Source: Zhouia amylolytica (GTDB lineage: Bacteria > Bacteroidota > Bacteroidia > Flavobacteriales > Flavobacteriaceae). From it: a stretch of DNA of 64,000 bases. Where the stretch lies: the NCBI RefSeq assembly GCF_900116365.1, contig NZ_FPAG01000008.1, positions 1 through 64,000 of the forward strand, written 5' to 3'. This document shows, piece by piece, positions 25,839 through 33,656 of the stretch. Under the pieces are notes generated by a model that was not told the origin of the DNA, did no database searches, and was given only the letters and a program-made list of their open reading frames with translations. The position numbers and the translations under genes are program-made. Position 1 is the first letter of the stretch. Each line of letters opens with the position of its first letter.

Positions 25839-26450
25839 ATGAAGATTATTTGTGTTGGAAGAAATTATACGGAACATATTGAGGAGTTGGCTAATGAAAA
25901 GCCGGATAACCCCGTTGTTTTTATAAAGCCCGATACTTCGATTTTGAATAAAGAACAAGGTTTTTATATTCCGGATTTTTCTGAAGAAGTACATCATGAA
26001 GTAGAATTACTTGTTCGAATTAATAAGGTCGGGAAGCATATTGATCCGAAGTTTGCTCATAAATATTATGACCAAATTAGTTTAGGGATTGATTTTACCG
26101 CCAGAGATCTTCAGGCTAAACTTAAGGAAAAGGGATTACCTTGGGAAAAGGCTAAAGCTTTTGATGGTTCAGCTCTTATAGGAGAATGGATAGACAAGAA
26201 TGAATTTGAAGATATAGATAAGGTTCATTTTAATCTTATTAAGAATAGTGAAGTTGTTCAGAAAGGAAATACAGCTCACATGTTATGGAAAATTGACGAG
26301 CTAATATCATATGTCTCTAAATACTTTACGCTTAAAACAGGGGATGTTGTATTTACGGGAACTCCATCCGGGGTTGGTAAAGTTACTAAAGGTGATTATT
26401 TGGAGGGATATTTGGAAGGAAAGAAATTGTTTACCCTTAATATAAAATAA
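25839..26450 (+). CDS. Fumarylacetoacetate hydrolase (FAH) family protein
   Basis: The 203-aa protein has the FAH fold. MKIICVGRNYTEHIEEL starts it, followed by PVVFIKPDTS, the metal-binding acidic residues in DFSEEVHHEVELLVRI, DFTARDLQ, and TGDVVFTGTPSGVGKVTKGD. Relatives are acylpyruvases, oxaloacetate decarboxylases or 2-hydroxyhepta-2,4-diene-1,7-dioate isomerases; this short one-domain type is usually an acylpyruvase or oxaloacetate tautomerase/decarboxylase. It is followed directly (0 nt) by the Hpt gene and then cinA, so the three form an operon. Confidence 0.88.
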   Translation: MKIICVGRNYTEHIEELANEKPDNPVVFIKPDTSILNKEQGFYIPDFSEEVHHEVELLVRINKVGKHIDPKFAHKYYDQISLGIDFTARDLQAKLKEKGLPWEKAKAFDGSALIGEWIDKNEFEDIDKVHFNLIKNSEVVQKGNTAHMLWKIDELISYVSKYFTLKTGDVVFTGTPSGVGKVTKGDYLEGYLEGKKLFTLNIK

Positions 26451-26789
26451 ATGAAATACCAACTAGATAAACTGAACGAATTAGCTGCCGGTGATCAGGA
26501 GTTTATAGAGACTATTGTCGCGGCATTTTTGGAAGAAGTACCAGGAGATTTAAACAGCTTAAAGGAGGCTATTGGACAAGAAGATTTTGACGCTATTTAT
26601 CAATATGCTCATAAGCTAAAGCCTAATTTGGATTTGCTGGGAATGGAGTATGCCAAAAATAGTATTCTAACCATTGAAAAGGAGGCGAAAGGTGATCAAA
26701 ATATTGAGTTAATCAAGTCGTTGATTCCTGATGCTGTTGTTTATGTGGACGAAACCATATTGGAACTTAAAAAAGACTTTCAGTTGTAA
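26451..26789 (+). CDS. Hpt-domain phosphotransfer protein
   Basis: The 112-aa helical protein carries the phospho-accepting histidine at 54 in YQYAHKLKPNLDLLGM, the normal Hpt motif (AHxLK). Such proteins pass phosphoryl groups between a hybrid histidine kinase and a response regulator. No kinase or regulator is encoded nearby, so its partners are elsewhere. It starts right after the FAH stop codon and its TAA overlaps the cinA ATG by one base. Confidence 0.85.
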   Translation: MKYQLDKLNELAAGDQEFIETIVAAFLEEVPGDLNSLKEAIGQEDFDAIYQYAHKLKPNLDLLGMEYAKNSILTIEKEAKGDQNIELIKSLIPDAVVYVDETILELKKDFQL

Positions 26790-28036
26790 TGAATGCTGAA
26801 ATTATCACAATTGGTGATGAAATTCTTATTGGTCAAATTGTCGATACGAATTCTAGTTTTATAGCTAAGGCACTGAATAAAATTGGAGTTTCGGTATTTC
26901 AAATGACCTCTATTCAAGACGAGAGAGCACATATTTTAAATGCGCTCAATGAGGCTGAGCGAAGGGCTGATATTGTTATATTAACCGGAGGGTTAGGGCC
27001 TACTAAGGATGATATTACCAAGTATACACTTTGCGAATATTTTAATGATGAATTAGTAGAAAATGAGGCTGTTTTAAAGCACGTGGAAGCGCTCTTTAAG
27101 AAATACCTTTCTGTGCCTTTACTCGATGTTAATAAGAAGCAGGCCTGGTTACCATCTAAGGCCGAAGTCTTGTTTAATAATTTCGGAACAGCTCCGGGAA
27201 TGTGGTTTGCCAAGGGCGAGAAAATATTTGTTTCTTTACCGGGAGTTCCGTTTGAGATGAAGTCATTGATAGAGGATGAGGTTATACCCAGAATTCAAAA
27301 TGCATACAAAACTCCTTACATTCTTCATAAAACGATTTTGACCTATGGTATAGGAGAAAGTGCCCTTGCTGATCTTATCTCGGATTGGGAGGATAATCTT
27401 CCGTCTTTTGTAAGGTTGGCTTACCTGCCTAATTTAGGAAAAGTGAGGTTGCGACTTACGGCTAAGGGTGATAACAGAGAGCTTATAGATTCTGAGGTAG
27501 CAAAACAGATAGAGGTATTACGCACTATTATAGGCGATGCGATCTACGGATTAGAGGAAGAGGATTCTATAGAGGCTTTAATTGCCAGACTCTTTACGGA
27601 AAAAAATAAGACTCTAAGTGTAGCAGAGAGTTGTACAGGCGGTAAGCTTGCTGAAGCTATAACCGCTGTTCCCGGAGCCTCAAAATATTTCAGGGGAGGA
27701 GTTGTAGCTTATGCTACCGATACTAAAGTGGATATTTTAAAAGTGTCGGAATCCCTTATCAATCAACATTCTGTCGTTAGCGCTGAAGTTTCTGAGGCCA
27801 TGGCTCTGGGGGTTAAAAAGTTGTATAAATCGGATTATTCTATGGCTACAACGGGTAATGCAGGGCCTACCAAGGGAGATTCGGAAGCAGAATTGGGAAC
27901 GGTCTATATTGCCATAGCTACGCCAAGTGGTGTGTTTTCGGAAGCATTCAATTTTGGAAATCATCGCGAAAGAGTGGTAAATAAGGCAGTAAATAAGGCT
28001 TTTGAAATGCTTCAAAAAGAAATTTTAAAAAATTAA
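26789..28036 (+). CDS. cinA: CinA-family protein (competence/damage-inducible; NMN amidase)
   Basis: A 415-aa cytoplasmic protein with two parts. The N-terminal MoCF-like domain (MNAEIITIGDEILIGQIVDTN, LTGGLGPTKDDITK, GTAPGMWF) matches the ADP-ribose pyrophosphatase part. The C-terminal amidase-like domain starts near 255 (LSVAESCTGGKLAEAITAVPGASKYFRGGVVAY and TGNAGPTKG) and in relatives deamidates nicotinamide mononucleotide. The length is normal. It is the last gene of the FAH-Hpt-cinA operon. Confidence 0.95.
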   Translation: MNAEIITIGDEILIGQIVDTNSSFIAKALNKIGVSVFQMTSIQDERAHILNALNEAERRADIVILTGGLGPTKDDITKYTLCEYFNDELVENEAVLKHVEALFKKYLSVPLLDVNKKQAWLPSKAEVLFNNFGTAPGMWFAKGEKIFVSLPGVPFEMKSLIEDEVIPRIQNAYKTPYILHKTILTYGIGESALADLISDWEDNLPSFVRLAYLPNLGKVRLRLTAKGDNRELIDSEVAKQIEVLRTIIGDAIYGLEEEDSIEALIARLFTEKNKTLSVAESCTGGKLAEAITAVPGASKYFRGGVVAYATDTKVDILKVSESLINQHSVVSAEVSEAMALGVKKLYKSDYSMATTGNAGPTKGDSEAELGTVYIAIATPSGVFSEAFNFGNHRERVVNKAVNKAFEMLQKEILKN

Positions 28037-28046
28037 TGCCTGGTGC

Positions 28047-28077
28047 TTGTACGGATGGTGAAAAATTCGTTAATTTG
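28047..28077 (+). promoter_or_regulatory. Candidate promoter of the L28/L33 operon
   Basis: TTG at 28047-28049, 20-nt spacer, TTAATTTG at 28070-28077 (one mismatch to TAnnTTTG). It lies 35 nt upstream of the rpmB ATG. Confidence 0.45.
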
Positions 28078-28112
28078 CACCCTGTTTTGAAATAACACAA
28101 AAGTTAGAAGAA

Positions 28113-28349
28113 ATGTCAAGAGTTTGTGAACTTACAGGTAAGAAAGCAATGGTGGGAAATAATGTTTCTCACGCAATGAACAAAACCAAGCGTAAATTTA
28201 ACGCTAACCTAACAAAAAAGCGTTTTTATATCCCTGAGGAGGATAAGTGGATTACTTTAAAAGTGTCTACTTCTGCACTTAAAACTATCAATAAGAAAGG
28301 GATATCAGCGGTTTTAAAAGAAGCTAGAGCAAAAGGATTTATTAAGTAA
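28113..28349 (+). CDS. rpmB: 50S ribosomal protein L28
   Basis: The 78-aa protein starts MSRVCELTGKKAMVGNNVSHA and continues NKTKRKFNANL, the L28 signature. It has only one cysteine, so it is the zinc-free (C-) form. First gene of rpmB-rpmG-DUF4295, with gaps of 20 and 12 nt. Confidence 0.97.
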   Translation: MSRVCELTGKKAMVGNNVSHAMNKTKRKFNANLTKKRFYIPEEDKWITLKVSTSALKTINKKGISAVLKEARAKGFIK

Positions 28350-28369
28350 TCCTCTAAAACGATATTAAA

Positions 28370-28552
28370 ATGGCAAAGAAAGGTAATAGAGTACAGGTTA
28401 TTTTAGAGTGTACTGAGCACAAAGAGTCTGGTAAGCCAGGTACATCTCGTTATATTACTACAAAAAATAAAAAGAACACTCCGGATAGATTAGAGCTTAA
28501 AAAGTTTAATCCTATCTTGAAGAGAATGACAGTTCACAAAGAAATTAAATAA
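28370..28552 (+). CDS. rpmG: 50S ribosomal protein L33
   Basis: The 60-aa protein has the L33 pattern ([40 protein letters not shown] split over its length). It lacks the two CxxC zinc pairs, so it is also the zinc-free form. It lies between L28 and the DUF4295 protein. Confidence 0.96.
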   Translation: MAKKGNRVQVILECTEHKESGKPGTSRYITTKNKKNTPDRLELKKFNPILKRMTVHKEIK

Positions 28553-28564
28553 TATTTTTGAGTC

Positions 28565-28717
28565 ATGGCAAAGAAAACAGTAGCAACGTTACAAGGTAAA
28601 TCAAAAAGGTTGACAAAAGCCATTAAAATGGTGAAGTCTCCAAAAACTGGTGCTTACACTTTTGTTGAGTCTGTTATGGCTCCAGAAGTTGTTAACGACT
28701 GGTTGAGTAAAAAATAA
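28565..28717 (+). CDS. DUF4295 small basic ribosome-associated protein (bL38-like)
   Basis: A 50-aa basic protein, MAKKTVATLQGKSKRLTKAI and then KMVKSPKTGAYTFVESVMAP, ending NDWLSKK. DUF4295 is confined to Bacteroidota and always sits behind L28 and L33; from memory, the Flavobacterium johnsoniae ribosome structure identified it as a ribosomal protein named bL38. It begins 12 nt after the rpmG stop. The stem-loop at 28741-28767 ends the operon. Confidence 0.9.
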   Translation: MAKKTVATLQGKSKRLTKAIKMVKSPKTGAYTFVESVMAPEVVNDWLSKK

Positions 28718-28739
28718 GTTCACAAAATTTATTATACAT

Positions 28740-28777
28740 AAAGCTGCACTCTAACCGAGGGCAGCTTTTCGTTTTTG
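28740..28777 (+). terminator. Terminator of the rpmB-rpmG-DUF4295 operon
   Basis: AAGCTGC (28741-28747) pairs with GCAGCTT (28761-28767), followed by TTTCGTTTTT. Confidence 0.75.
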
Positions 28778-28897
28778 GGGTAGCGATCTCTCTTCGGATT
28801 TTATAATCGTTATATAAAGCCCTAATGCCCTTTGATCCCTTATGAGGGCTTTTTGTACCAAATAGATTTAGATTTCCGGATAAATAACCATATGCGG

Positions 28898-28905
28898 TAG
28901 ATTTG
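28898..28905 (+). promoter_or_regulatory. -7 promoter element of the GH5 lipoprotein gene
   Basis: TAGATTTG is a perfect TAnnTTTG. A transcript would start near 28909, which rules out the TTG at 28907 as start codon and favours ATG at 28931 or later. Confidence 0.5.
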
Positions 28906-28930
28906 TTTGATAAATTTAAACAGATTAATT

Positions 28931-30565
28931 ATGGTTTATTTGATTACATCGATGTTCAGTTGGCGGCTTGCTCTTCGTGTTTTGGTTTTAACACCCGTGG
29001 TAATAGTCATGTCTTTTTTGGTGCAAAGTTGTTCAGGTTCTAATTCAAAGGAGAAAGCAACACTTAGTCGTATAAGTGTCGAAGATGGTGTTATAAAAGA
29101 TGAAGCAGGCAGATCCATACTGTTAAATGGTATTTGTCATATTAATAAAGATCCGGCTGCGTATTATTTACACCAGGAAGATTCATTGTTGTTTATAAAG
29201 TTTAAAGCGCTTGGTTTTAATTGTGTTCGGTATGGTATTTTCTGGGATGCTTTAGAGCCTAGGCCAGGGGTTTATAATGAAGTCTATTTAAAGGAGATTG
29301 ATAAAAGAGTCCGCTGGGCTGAGGATAATGGTATTTATCTTATTCTCGATATGCATCAGGATTTGTATGCCCGTCGATTTAGTGATGGTGCTCCGGAATG
29401 GGCAACGCTTGATGAAGATATGCCACATGTCACAGGAGCGATCTGGAGTGATTCTTATTTGTTGAGTCCTGCGGTACAAAAATCTTTTGACAATTTTTGG
29501 GCAAATAAGCCGGCCAAAGATGGTAAGGGGGTGCAAGATAGGTATGTGAATGTTTTAAAGGTTCTTGCTGAACGGTATCGCTCAAATTCATCAGTCGCTG
29601 GTATCGATGTAATGAATGAGCCGTTTCCTGGTTCCGTGGCCAAGCAAATACTACCATTATTATTGACAAAATATGCTGAAATCGTTTATGAAGACTCCGG
29701 GCAAAAGTTGAACGAGGATGAATTGGCTGCCCTATGGGGAAATGCCTCAGGTAGGAATGAGGCTCTTGAGGTGCTAAATCGAAATCAAAATTTTCAAAAG
29801 TTAATTTCTGTAATTCAAACCATTTCCGATAATTTTGAACAAGGAAGTTTATCTGCTTTTTATCAGAAAGTCCGGGATTCTATTCGGGAAGTTAATGAGG
29901 ATATACTTCTAGGTTTTAATCATAATTATTTCTGTAATATGGGAGTAGAGAGTACTTTTAAGATTCCTTATGATGAAAATGGGGTGCGTGATTCTTTAGT
30001 ATTGTATACTCCTCATGCTTATGATTTGGTTGTAGATACGGATGATGTGGAAAAGGTTAATGACAAAAGATTAAGCTATATATTGTCTGTTATAGATTCG
30101 TCGGCAAAAAAGCGAGGAGTGCCCGTAGTTTTGGATGAGTGGGGTGCTTTTCCACTGTCTTCTGATGTTTCTTACGTTCGTCCGTGTAATGTGCATATTA
30201 ATTTAATAGAGCGATATAAGATGGGACAAACCTATTGGGCTTACCAGAAGGGCATCTCGAAGCAGTCTTATTTTTCTGATTGTTTGGTTCGAAGCTATCC
30301 GGTGGCAGTAACCGGGACTCTTTTGTCGTATAGGAATGAAATTGATGGTAGCTTTTCTTGTTCGTGGAAACCGAATCTCAGTATATCTAAACCTACTCTT
30401 ATATATGTTTCCGATGTAAGTGAGTTTAAAGCTATGGAGCTTCAGACTAATGTGGCTCCTGAACATATAGAATTAATCGAAATTCCGAATTCACATTCAG
30501 CTTTTCTGGCGATTAATAGTGATGGAAAATCCAAGGTAATTAAATTTGGATGGACGGTAAAGTAG
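28931..30565 (+). CDS. Glycoside hydrolase family 5, endoglycoceramidase-like lipoprotein
   Basis: With ATG at 28931 the protein has 544 aa; ATG 28952 is an equally good start. A hydrophobic leader ends in a lipobox-like VQSC, so it should be a lipoprotein. The catalytic (beta/alpha)8 barrel begins near residue 60 (ILLNGICHINKDP). It has LILDMHQDLYARRF, the acid/base Glu230 in VMNEPFPGS and the nucleophile Glu403 in VVLDEWGAFP. The MHQDL and NEPFPGS phrases are those of endoglycoceramidases, which cut the glycan from glycosphingolipids. A C-terminal beta-sandwich-like part follows. Monocistronic. Substrate class inferred. Confidence 0.85.
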   Translation: MVYLITSMFSWRLALRVLVLTPVVIVMSFLVQSCSGSNSKEKATLSRISVEDGVIKDEAGRSILLNGICHINKDPAAYYLHQEDSLLFIKFKALGFNCVRYGIFWDALEPRPGVYNEVYLKEIDKRVRWAEDNGIYLILDMHQDLYARRFSDGAPEWATLDEDMPHVTGAIWSDSYLLSPAVQKSFDNFWANKPAKDGKGVQDRYVNVLKVLAERYRSNSSVAGIDVMNEPFPGSVAKQILPLLLTKYAEIVYEDSGQKLNEDELAALWGNASGRNEALEVLNRNQNFQKLISVIQTISDNFEQGSLSAFYQKVRDSIREVNEDILLGFNHNYFCNMGVESTFKIPYDENGVRDSLVLYTPHAYDLVVDTDDVEKVNDKRLSYILSVIDSSAKKRGVPVVLDEWGAFPLSSDVSYVRPCNVHINLIERYKMGQTYWAYQKGISKQSYFSDCLVRSYPVAVTGTLLSYRNEIDGSFSCSWKPNLSISKPTLIYVSDVSEFKAMELQTNVAPEHIELIEIPNSHSAFLAINSDGKSKVIKFGWTVK

Positions 30566-30673
30566 ATCGATTAAAATTTAAATTGGAAGATGTTCTGTGC
30601 GGTTAATTAATGTAAACATATTGTTTTTGAAAAGAATCAGTCTATTTGAGTTTTAGTCAAGTATTTAATTGCC

Positions 30674-30681
30674 TAAATTTG
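30674..30681 (+). promoter_or_regulatory. -7 promoter element of ftsY
   Basis: TAAATTTG, a perfect TAnnTTTG, 32 nt before the ftsY ATG. Confidence 0.5.
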
Positions 30682-30713
30682 CGTAGTTTTATCATAAATA
30701 AATTTCATAATAA

Positions 30714-31667
30714 ATGAGCTTATTTAAAAAAATATTCTCTTCGGATAAAAAAGAGACTTTAGATAAGGGGCTGGAAAAATCAAAGACCAGCTTTTTTTCA
30801 AAACTTAGTAAGGCTGTCGCCGGAAAATCTAAGGTAGATGATGAGGTTCTGGATAATCTTGAAGAAGTATTAGTTACCAGTGATGTTGGTGTGGATACCA
30901 CTTTAAAGGTAATAGAAAGAATTGAGGACAGGGTTTCGCGCGATAAGTATCTCGGCACAGATGAATTGAATAAAATTCTACGGGAAGAGATTGCCAATCT
31001 TCTTTCCGAAACCAATAAAGGTGTAGCGACTGAATTTTCAATCCCAACTGATAAAAAGCCTTATGTGATGATGGTTGTCGGGGTTAATGGAGTTGGTAAA
31101 ACAACGACTATTGGTAAGTTGGCTTATCAATTTAAAAAGCAAGGAAAGAAGGTTGTTTTGGGTGCTGCTGATACCTTCAGGGCTGCTGCTATAGACCAGT
31201 TGCAGGTATGGGCAGACAGAGTTGGTGTGCCTATTGTTAAACAGGATATGGGGAGTGATCCTGCTTCTGTAGCGTATGATACCTTAAAGTCTGCTATTTC
31301 TAAAGATGCGGATATCGTGATTATCGATACGGCCGGACGATTGCATAATAAAGTGAATTTAATGAATGAGCTTTCCAAAGTAAAAAGGGTAATGCAAAAG
31401 TTGGTTGGGGATGCTCCTCATGATGTGTTGTTAGTTCTTGATGGTTCAACAGGGCAAAATGCATTCGAGCAAGCCAAACAATTTACAAAGGCAACTGAAG
31501 TTACTTCTTTGGCGGTTACTAAACTGGATGGTACTGCCAAGGGTGGAGTTGTAATAGGAATATCTGATCAGTTTCAGATACCGGTTAAATATATCGGAGT
31601 TGGAGAAGGGATTGAAGACCTTCAGGTATTTAATAAGTATGAATTTGTAGATTCTTTTTTTAAGTAA
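30714..31667 (+). CDS. ftsY: Signal recognition particle receptor FtsY
   Basis: A 317-aa GTPase that docks SRP-ribosome complexes at the inner membrane. It has a short basic N-terminal region in place of the long acidic A domain, then the N domain (~20-95) and the G domain with GVNGVGKTTTIGKLAYQFK, the DTFRAAAIDQL insertion-box helix, IIDTAGR and TKLDGTAKGG. Short FtsY is usual in this phylum. It is ended by the terminator at 31692-31728. Confidence 0.97.
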   Translation: MSLFKKIFSSDKKETLDKGLEKSKTSFFSKLSKAVAGKSKVDDEVLDNLEEVLVTSDVGVDTTLKVIERIEDRVSRDKYLGTDELNKILREEIANLLSETNKGVATEFSIPTDKKPYVMMVVGVNGVGKTTTIGKLAYQFKKQGKKVVLGAADTFRAAAIDQLQVWADRVGVPIVKQDMGSDPASVAYDTLKSAISKDADIVIIDTAGRLHNKVNLMNELSKVKRVMQKLVGDAPHDVLLVLDGSTGQNAFEQAKQFTKATEVTSLAVTKLDGTAKGGVVIGISDQFQIPVKYIGVGEGIEDLQVFNKYEFVDSFFK

Positions 31668-31691
31668 CAGGTACCAGAAAAGCTTTTATAA

Positions 31692-31728
31692 AAAAAAACT
31701 CCATCTTGTTAAGGTGGAGTTTTTTTGA
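31692..31728 (+). terminator. Terminator after ftsY
   Basis: CTCCATCTT (31699-31707), loop GTT, AAGGTGGAG (31711-31719), one G:T wobble, then seven T. A run of A precedes the stem. Confidence 0.88.
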
Positions 31729-31746
31729 TTTAAGTTTTTATCTTTA

Positions 31747-33375
31747 ATGAAAAGTAACTTTATGAAATCATTTATCGCAATCGCTTTGTTTTCTTTGTGT
31801 TTGGCCTGTAAGACTGATCCTAAACAGGAGGTGTCAGATAATTATGAAGAATCGATTGAAATTTTGGAACAGCAGGAGCATCCTAATAAAAGAATGCGTT
31901 ATAAATTGATTCAGTCGCGTTATAAGCAAGAGGAGCCATGGCAGGTTTTTGATGAAAAACTGGATAGTTTCCCCGTCCGGAGGTATGAGGAATTAAAATC
32001 TTCGATTTTAGGGAGGAGTATAATTCAAATTCAGGCTTCAGTTGCGAATAATGAATTCTCTTATGAGGAATTGACTCTCTTTTATCTTTATCGAATTAGA
32101 TATTACGAAGGCAATCCATTAACGTCGCTTCATTCAATTATTGAATTAAATCCAGAAGCGATAGCCCTTGCCAGGGAAATGGATCTCGAAAGGAAATCGG
32201 ATAAAAATCATGAAGTTTATGGTATTCCAGTTCTTTTGAAAGATAATATCGGTGCATCGGGACTTCATACAACGGCGGGTGCTGTTGCATTGGCAGAAAA
32301 TATGCCGGAAGACGCTGTAGTAACGCGGAACTTAAAGGCTAAAGGTGCTATAATTCTTGGTAAGGTGAATTTAAGTGAATGGGCTTACTTTTTTTGTGAT
32401 GGATGTCCGCTGGGTTACTCTGCTATAGGTGGTCAGACCTTAAATCCGTATGGCCGAAAGGTTTTTGAAACCGGTGGATCCAGTTCAGGAAGTGGAGTGG
32501 TTGTTGCCGCCAATTATGCGGTGGGAGCCGTTGGAACAGAAACTGCCGGGTCTATATTATCGCCGTCCGGACAAAATTCTGTTGTTGGGCTAAAACCGAC
32601 TGTAGGTGTATTGAGTCAAAATGGAATTGTGCCCATTTCAAGTACGTTGGACACCCCTGGTCCGATGACCGGAAATGTTATGGATAATTTCATAATTTTT
32701 GATGCGATGAAGGACGTTAGTGAATTAAATATGGGGTTAGATGTTTTGCAAAAGTCAACTTTAAAGGGCAAGCGTTTTGGGGTTTTTAAGGATTTGGTTC
32801 AGGAGGATTCTCTTTATTCAAGAAGTGTTGGCTTCCTTAAAGAAAATGGGGCAGTTGTCATTGAAGTGGAAGCACCAAAATTGAGTCTGGATGGATTTAT
32901 AACCCTTTTGAATATAGATATGAAAAATGATTTACCTGCATATTTAGAGGCTAATGCAACAGAAGGAGTTGCGGTTAAAACTATTGAAGAGGTGGTTGAT
33001 TTTAATCTTAAAGATTCTATAGTGAGGGTTCCGTATAATCAGAAACTGTTTGAAGGAATCATTTCGGATACCACTACCTCTGAGCAATTAGAGGATATAA
33101 AAATAGATTTAGAGTCAAAGGGTCGTAGCTATTTCAATAGTATTCTAGATACTCATGATCTCGATGCTGTGCTTTCTATTAATAATTATCATGCAGCTTT
33201 TGCTGCGGTGGCAAAGTACCCGGCTCTCATTGTGCCTATGGGGTATAAAGTGTCGGGAGAGCCCGTGGGTTTAACCTTTATTTCCAAACCGTTTCAAGAA
33301 ATGAAATTATATGAACTAGGGGGTGCTTATGAAAGGATAAATCCGATAAGAGAACTTCCAAAAAACTATCAATAA
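31747..33375 (+). CDS. Amidase-signature family lipoprotein
   Basis: A 542-aa lipoprotein (lipobox at CLAC, Cys21 from ATG 31747; ATG 31762 is an alternative). The amidase catalytic set is present: Lys165 in PVLLKDNIG, the Ser cluster in TGGSSSGSG (245-250) and the nucleophile Ser269 in GTETAGSILSPS. Such enzymes hydrolyse amide bonds of varied substrates; this exported type is related to peptide amidase and fatty acid amide hydrolase-like proteins. Between the signal and the catalytic domain lie about 70 charged residues of unknown role. It is followed 5 nt later by a small membrane protein gene. Confidence 0.88.
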   Translation: MKSNFMKSFIAIALFSLCLACKTDPKQEVSDNYEESIEILEQQEHPNKRMRYKLIQSRYKQEEPWQVFDEKLDSFPVRRYEELKSSILGRSIIQIQASVANNEFSYEELTLFYLYRIRYYEGNPLTSLHSIIELNPEAIALAREMDLERKSDKNHEVYGIPVLLKDNIGASGLHTTAGAVALAENMPEDAVVTRNLKAKGAIILGKVNLSEWAYFFCDGCPLGYSAIGGQTLNPYGRKVFETGGSSSGSGVVVAANYAVGAVGTETAGSILSPSGQNSVVGLKPTVGVLSQNGIVPISSTLDTPGPMTGNVMDNFIIFDAMKDVSELNMGLDVLQKSTLKGKRFGVFKDLVQEDSLYSRSVGFLKENGAVVIEVEAPKLSLDGFITLLNIDMKNDLPAYLEANATEGVAVKTIEEVVDFNLKDSIVRVPYNQKLFEGIISDTTTSEQLEDIKIDLESKGRSYFNSILDTHDLDAVLSINNYHAAFAAVAKYPALIVPMGYKVSGEPVGLTFISKPFQEMKLYELGGAYERINPIRELPKNYQ

Positions 33376-33380
33376 TATTC

Positions 33381-33656
33381 ATGAAATCATTAATTATCAT
33401 TACCAAAATCGTTGCGTTTTATTGTCTTTTTTATGCCGGAGTTAAAGTCTTTGGGGTTTTTCAAGGAATGTGGTTGGTTCCTAACCTTTTTATAGCTTTA
33501 ATTTTATTGATTAATGCAGCGTTGGGCTTTATCATTATAAAAAGAAACTCCTATAATTGGTGGTATGCCATTATAGGAGTTGTATTTATTTCAGCATTAA
33601 GATACTATGAATCTGAGGTATCAAATTATTTGTATCAATTAATATCTACTACATAA
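33381..33656 (+). CDS. Small membrane protein of unknown function
   Basis: The 91-aa protein has three hydrophobic segments (about residues 4-20, 28-52 and 60-76) and no motif I recognise. It begins 5 nt after the amidase stop, so it is probably cotranscribed. Its 3' end overlaps the end of the convergent M14 peptidase gene by 8 nt. A perfect 12-bp inverted repeat lies within its coding region (33546-33581). Confidence 0.65.
   Translation: MKSLIIITKIVAFYCLFYAGVKVFGVFQGMWLVPNLFIALILLINAALGFIIIKRNSYNWWYAIIGVVFISALRYYESEVSNYLYQLISTT
33546..33581. repeat. 12-bp perfect inverted repeat inside a coding region
   Basis: AACTCCTATAAT (33546-33557) and ATTATAGGAGTT (33570-33581) with a 12-nt loop, within the gene at 33381-33656. 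There is no T-run on either strand. It could fold in the mRNA or act on transcription arriving from the convergent M14 gene. Confidence 0.65.

Noticed and set aside
25830-25841. Shine-Dalgarno-like AGGAG next to the FAH start
   Set aside because: Isolated case; most starts in the window lack such a sequence, in line with the phylum, so it is probably chance.
25734-25997. 87-codon minus ORF between the exonuclease and FAH genes
   Set aside because: Most of it is antisense to the FAH gene start, and the translation has no recognisable features.
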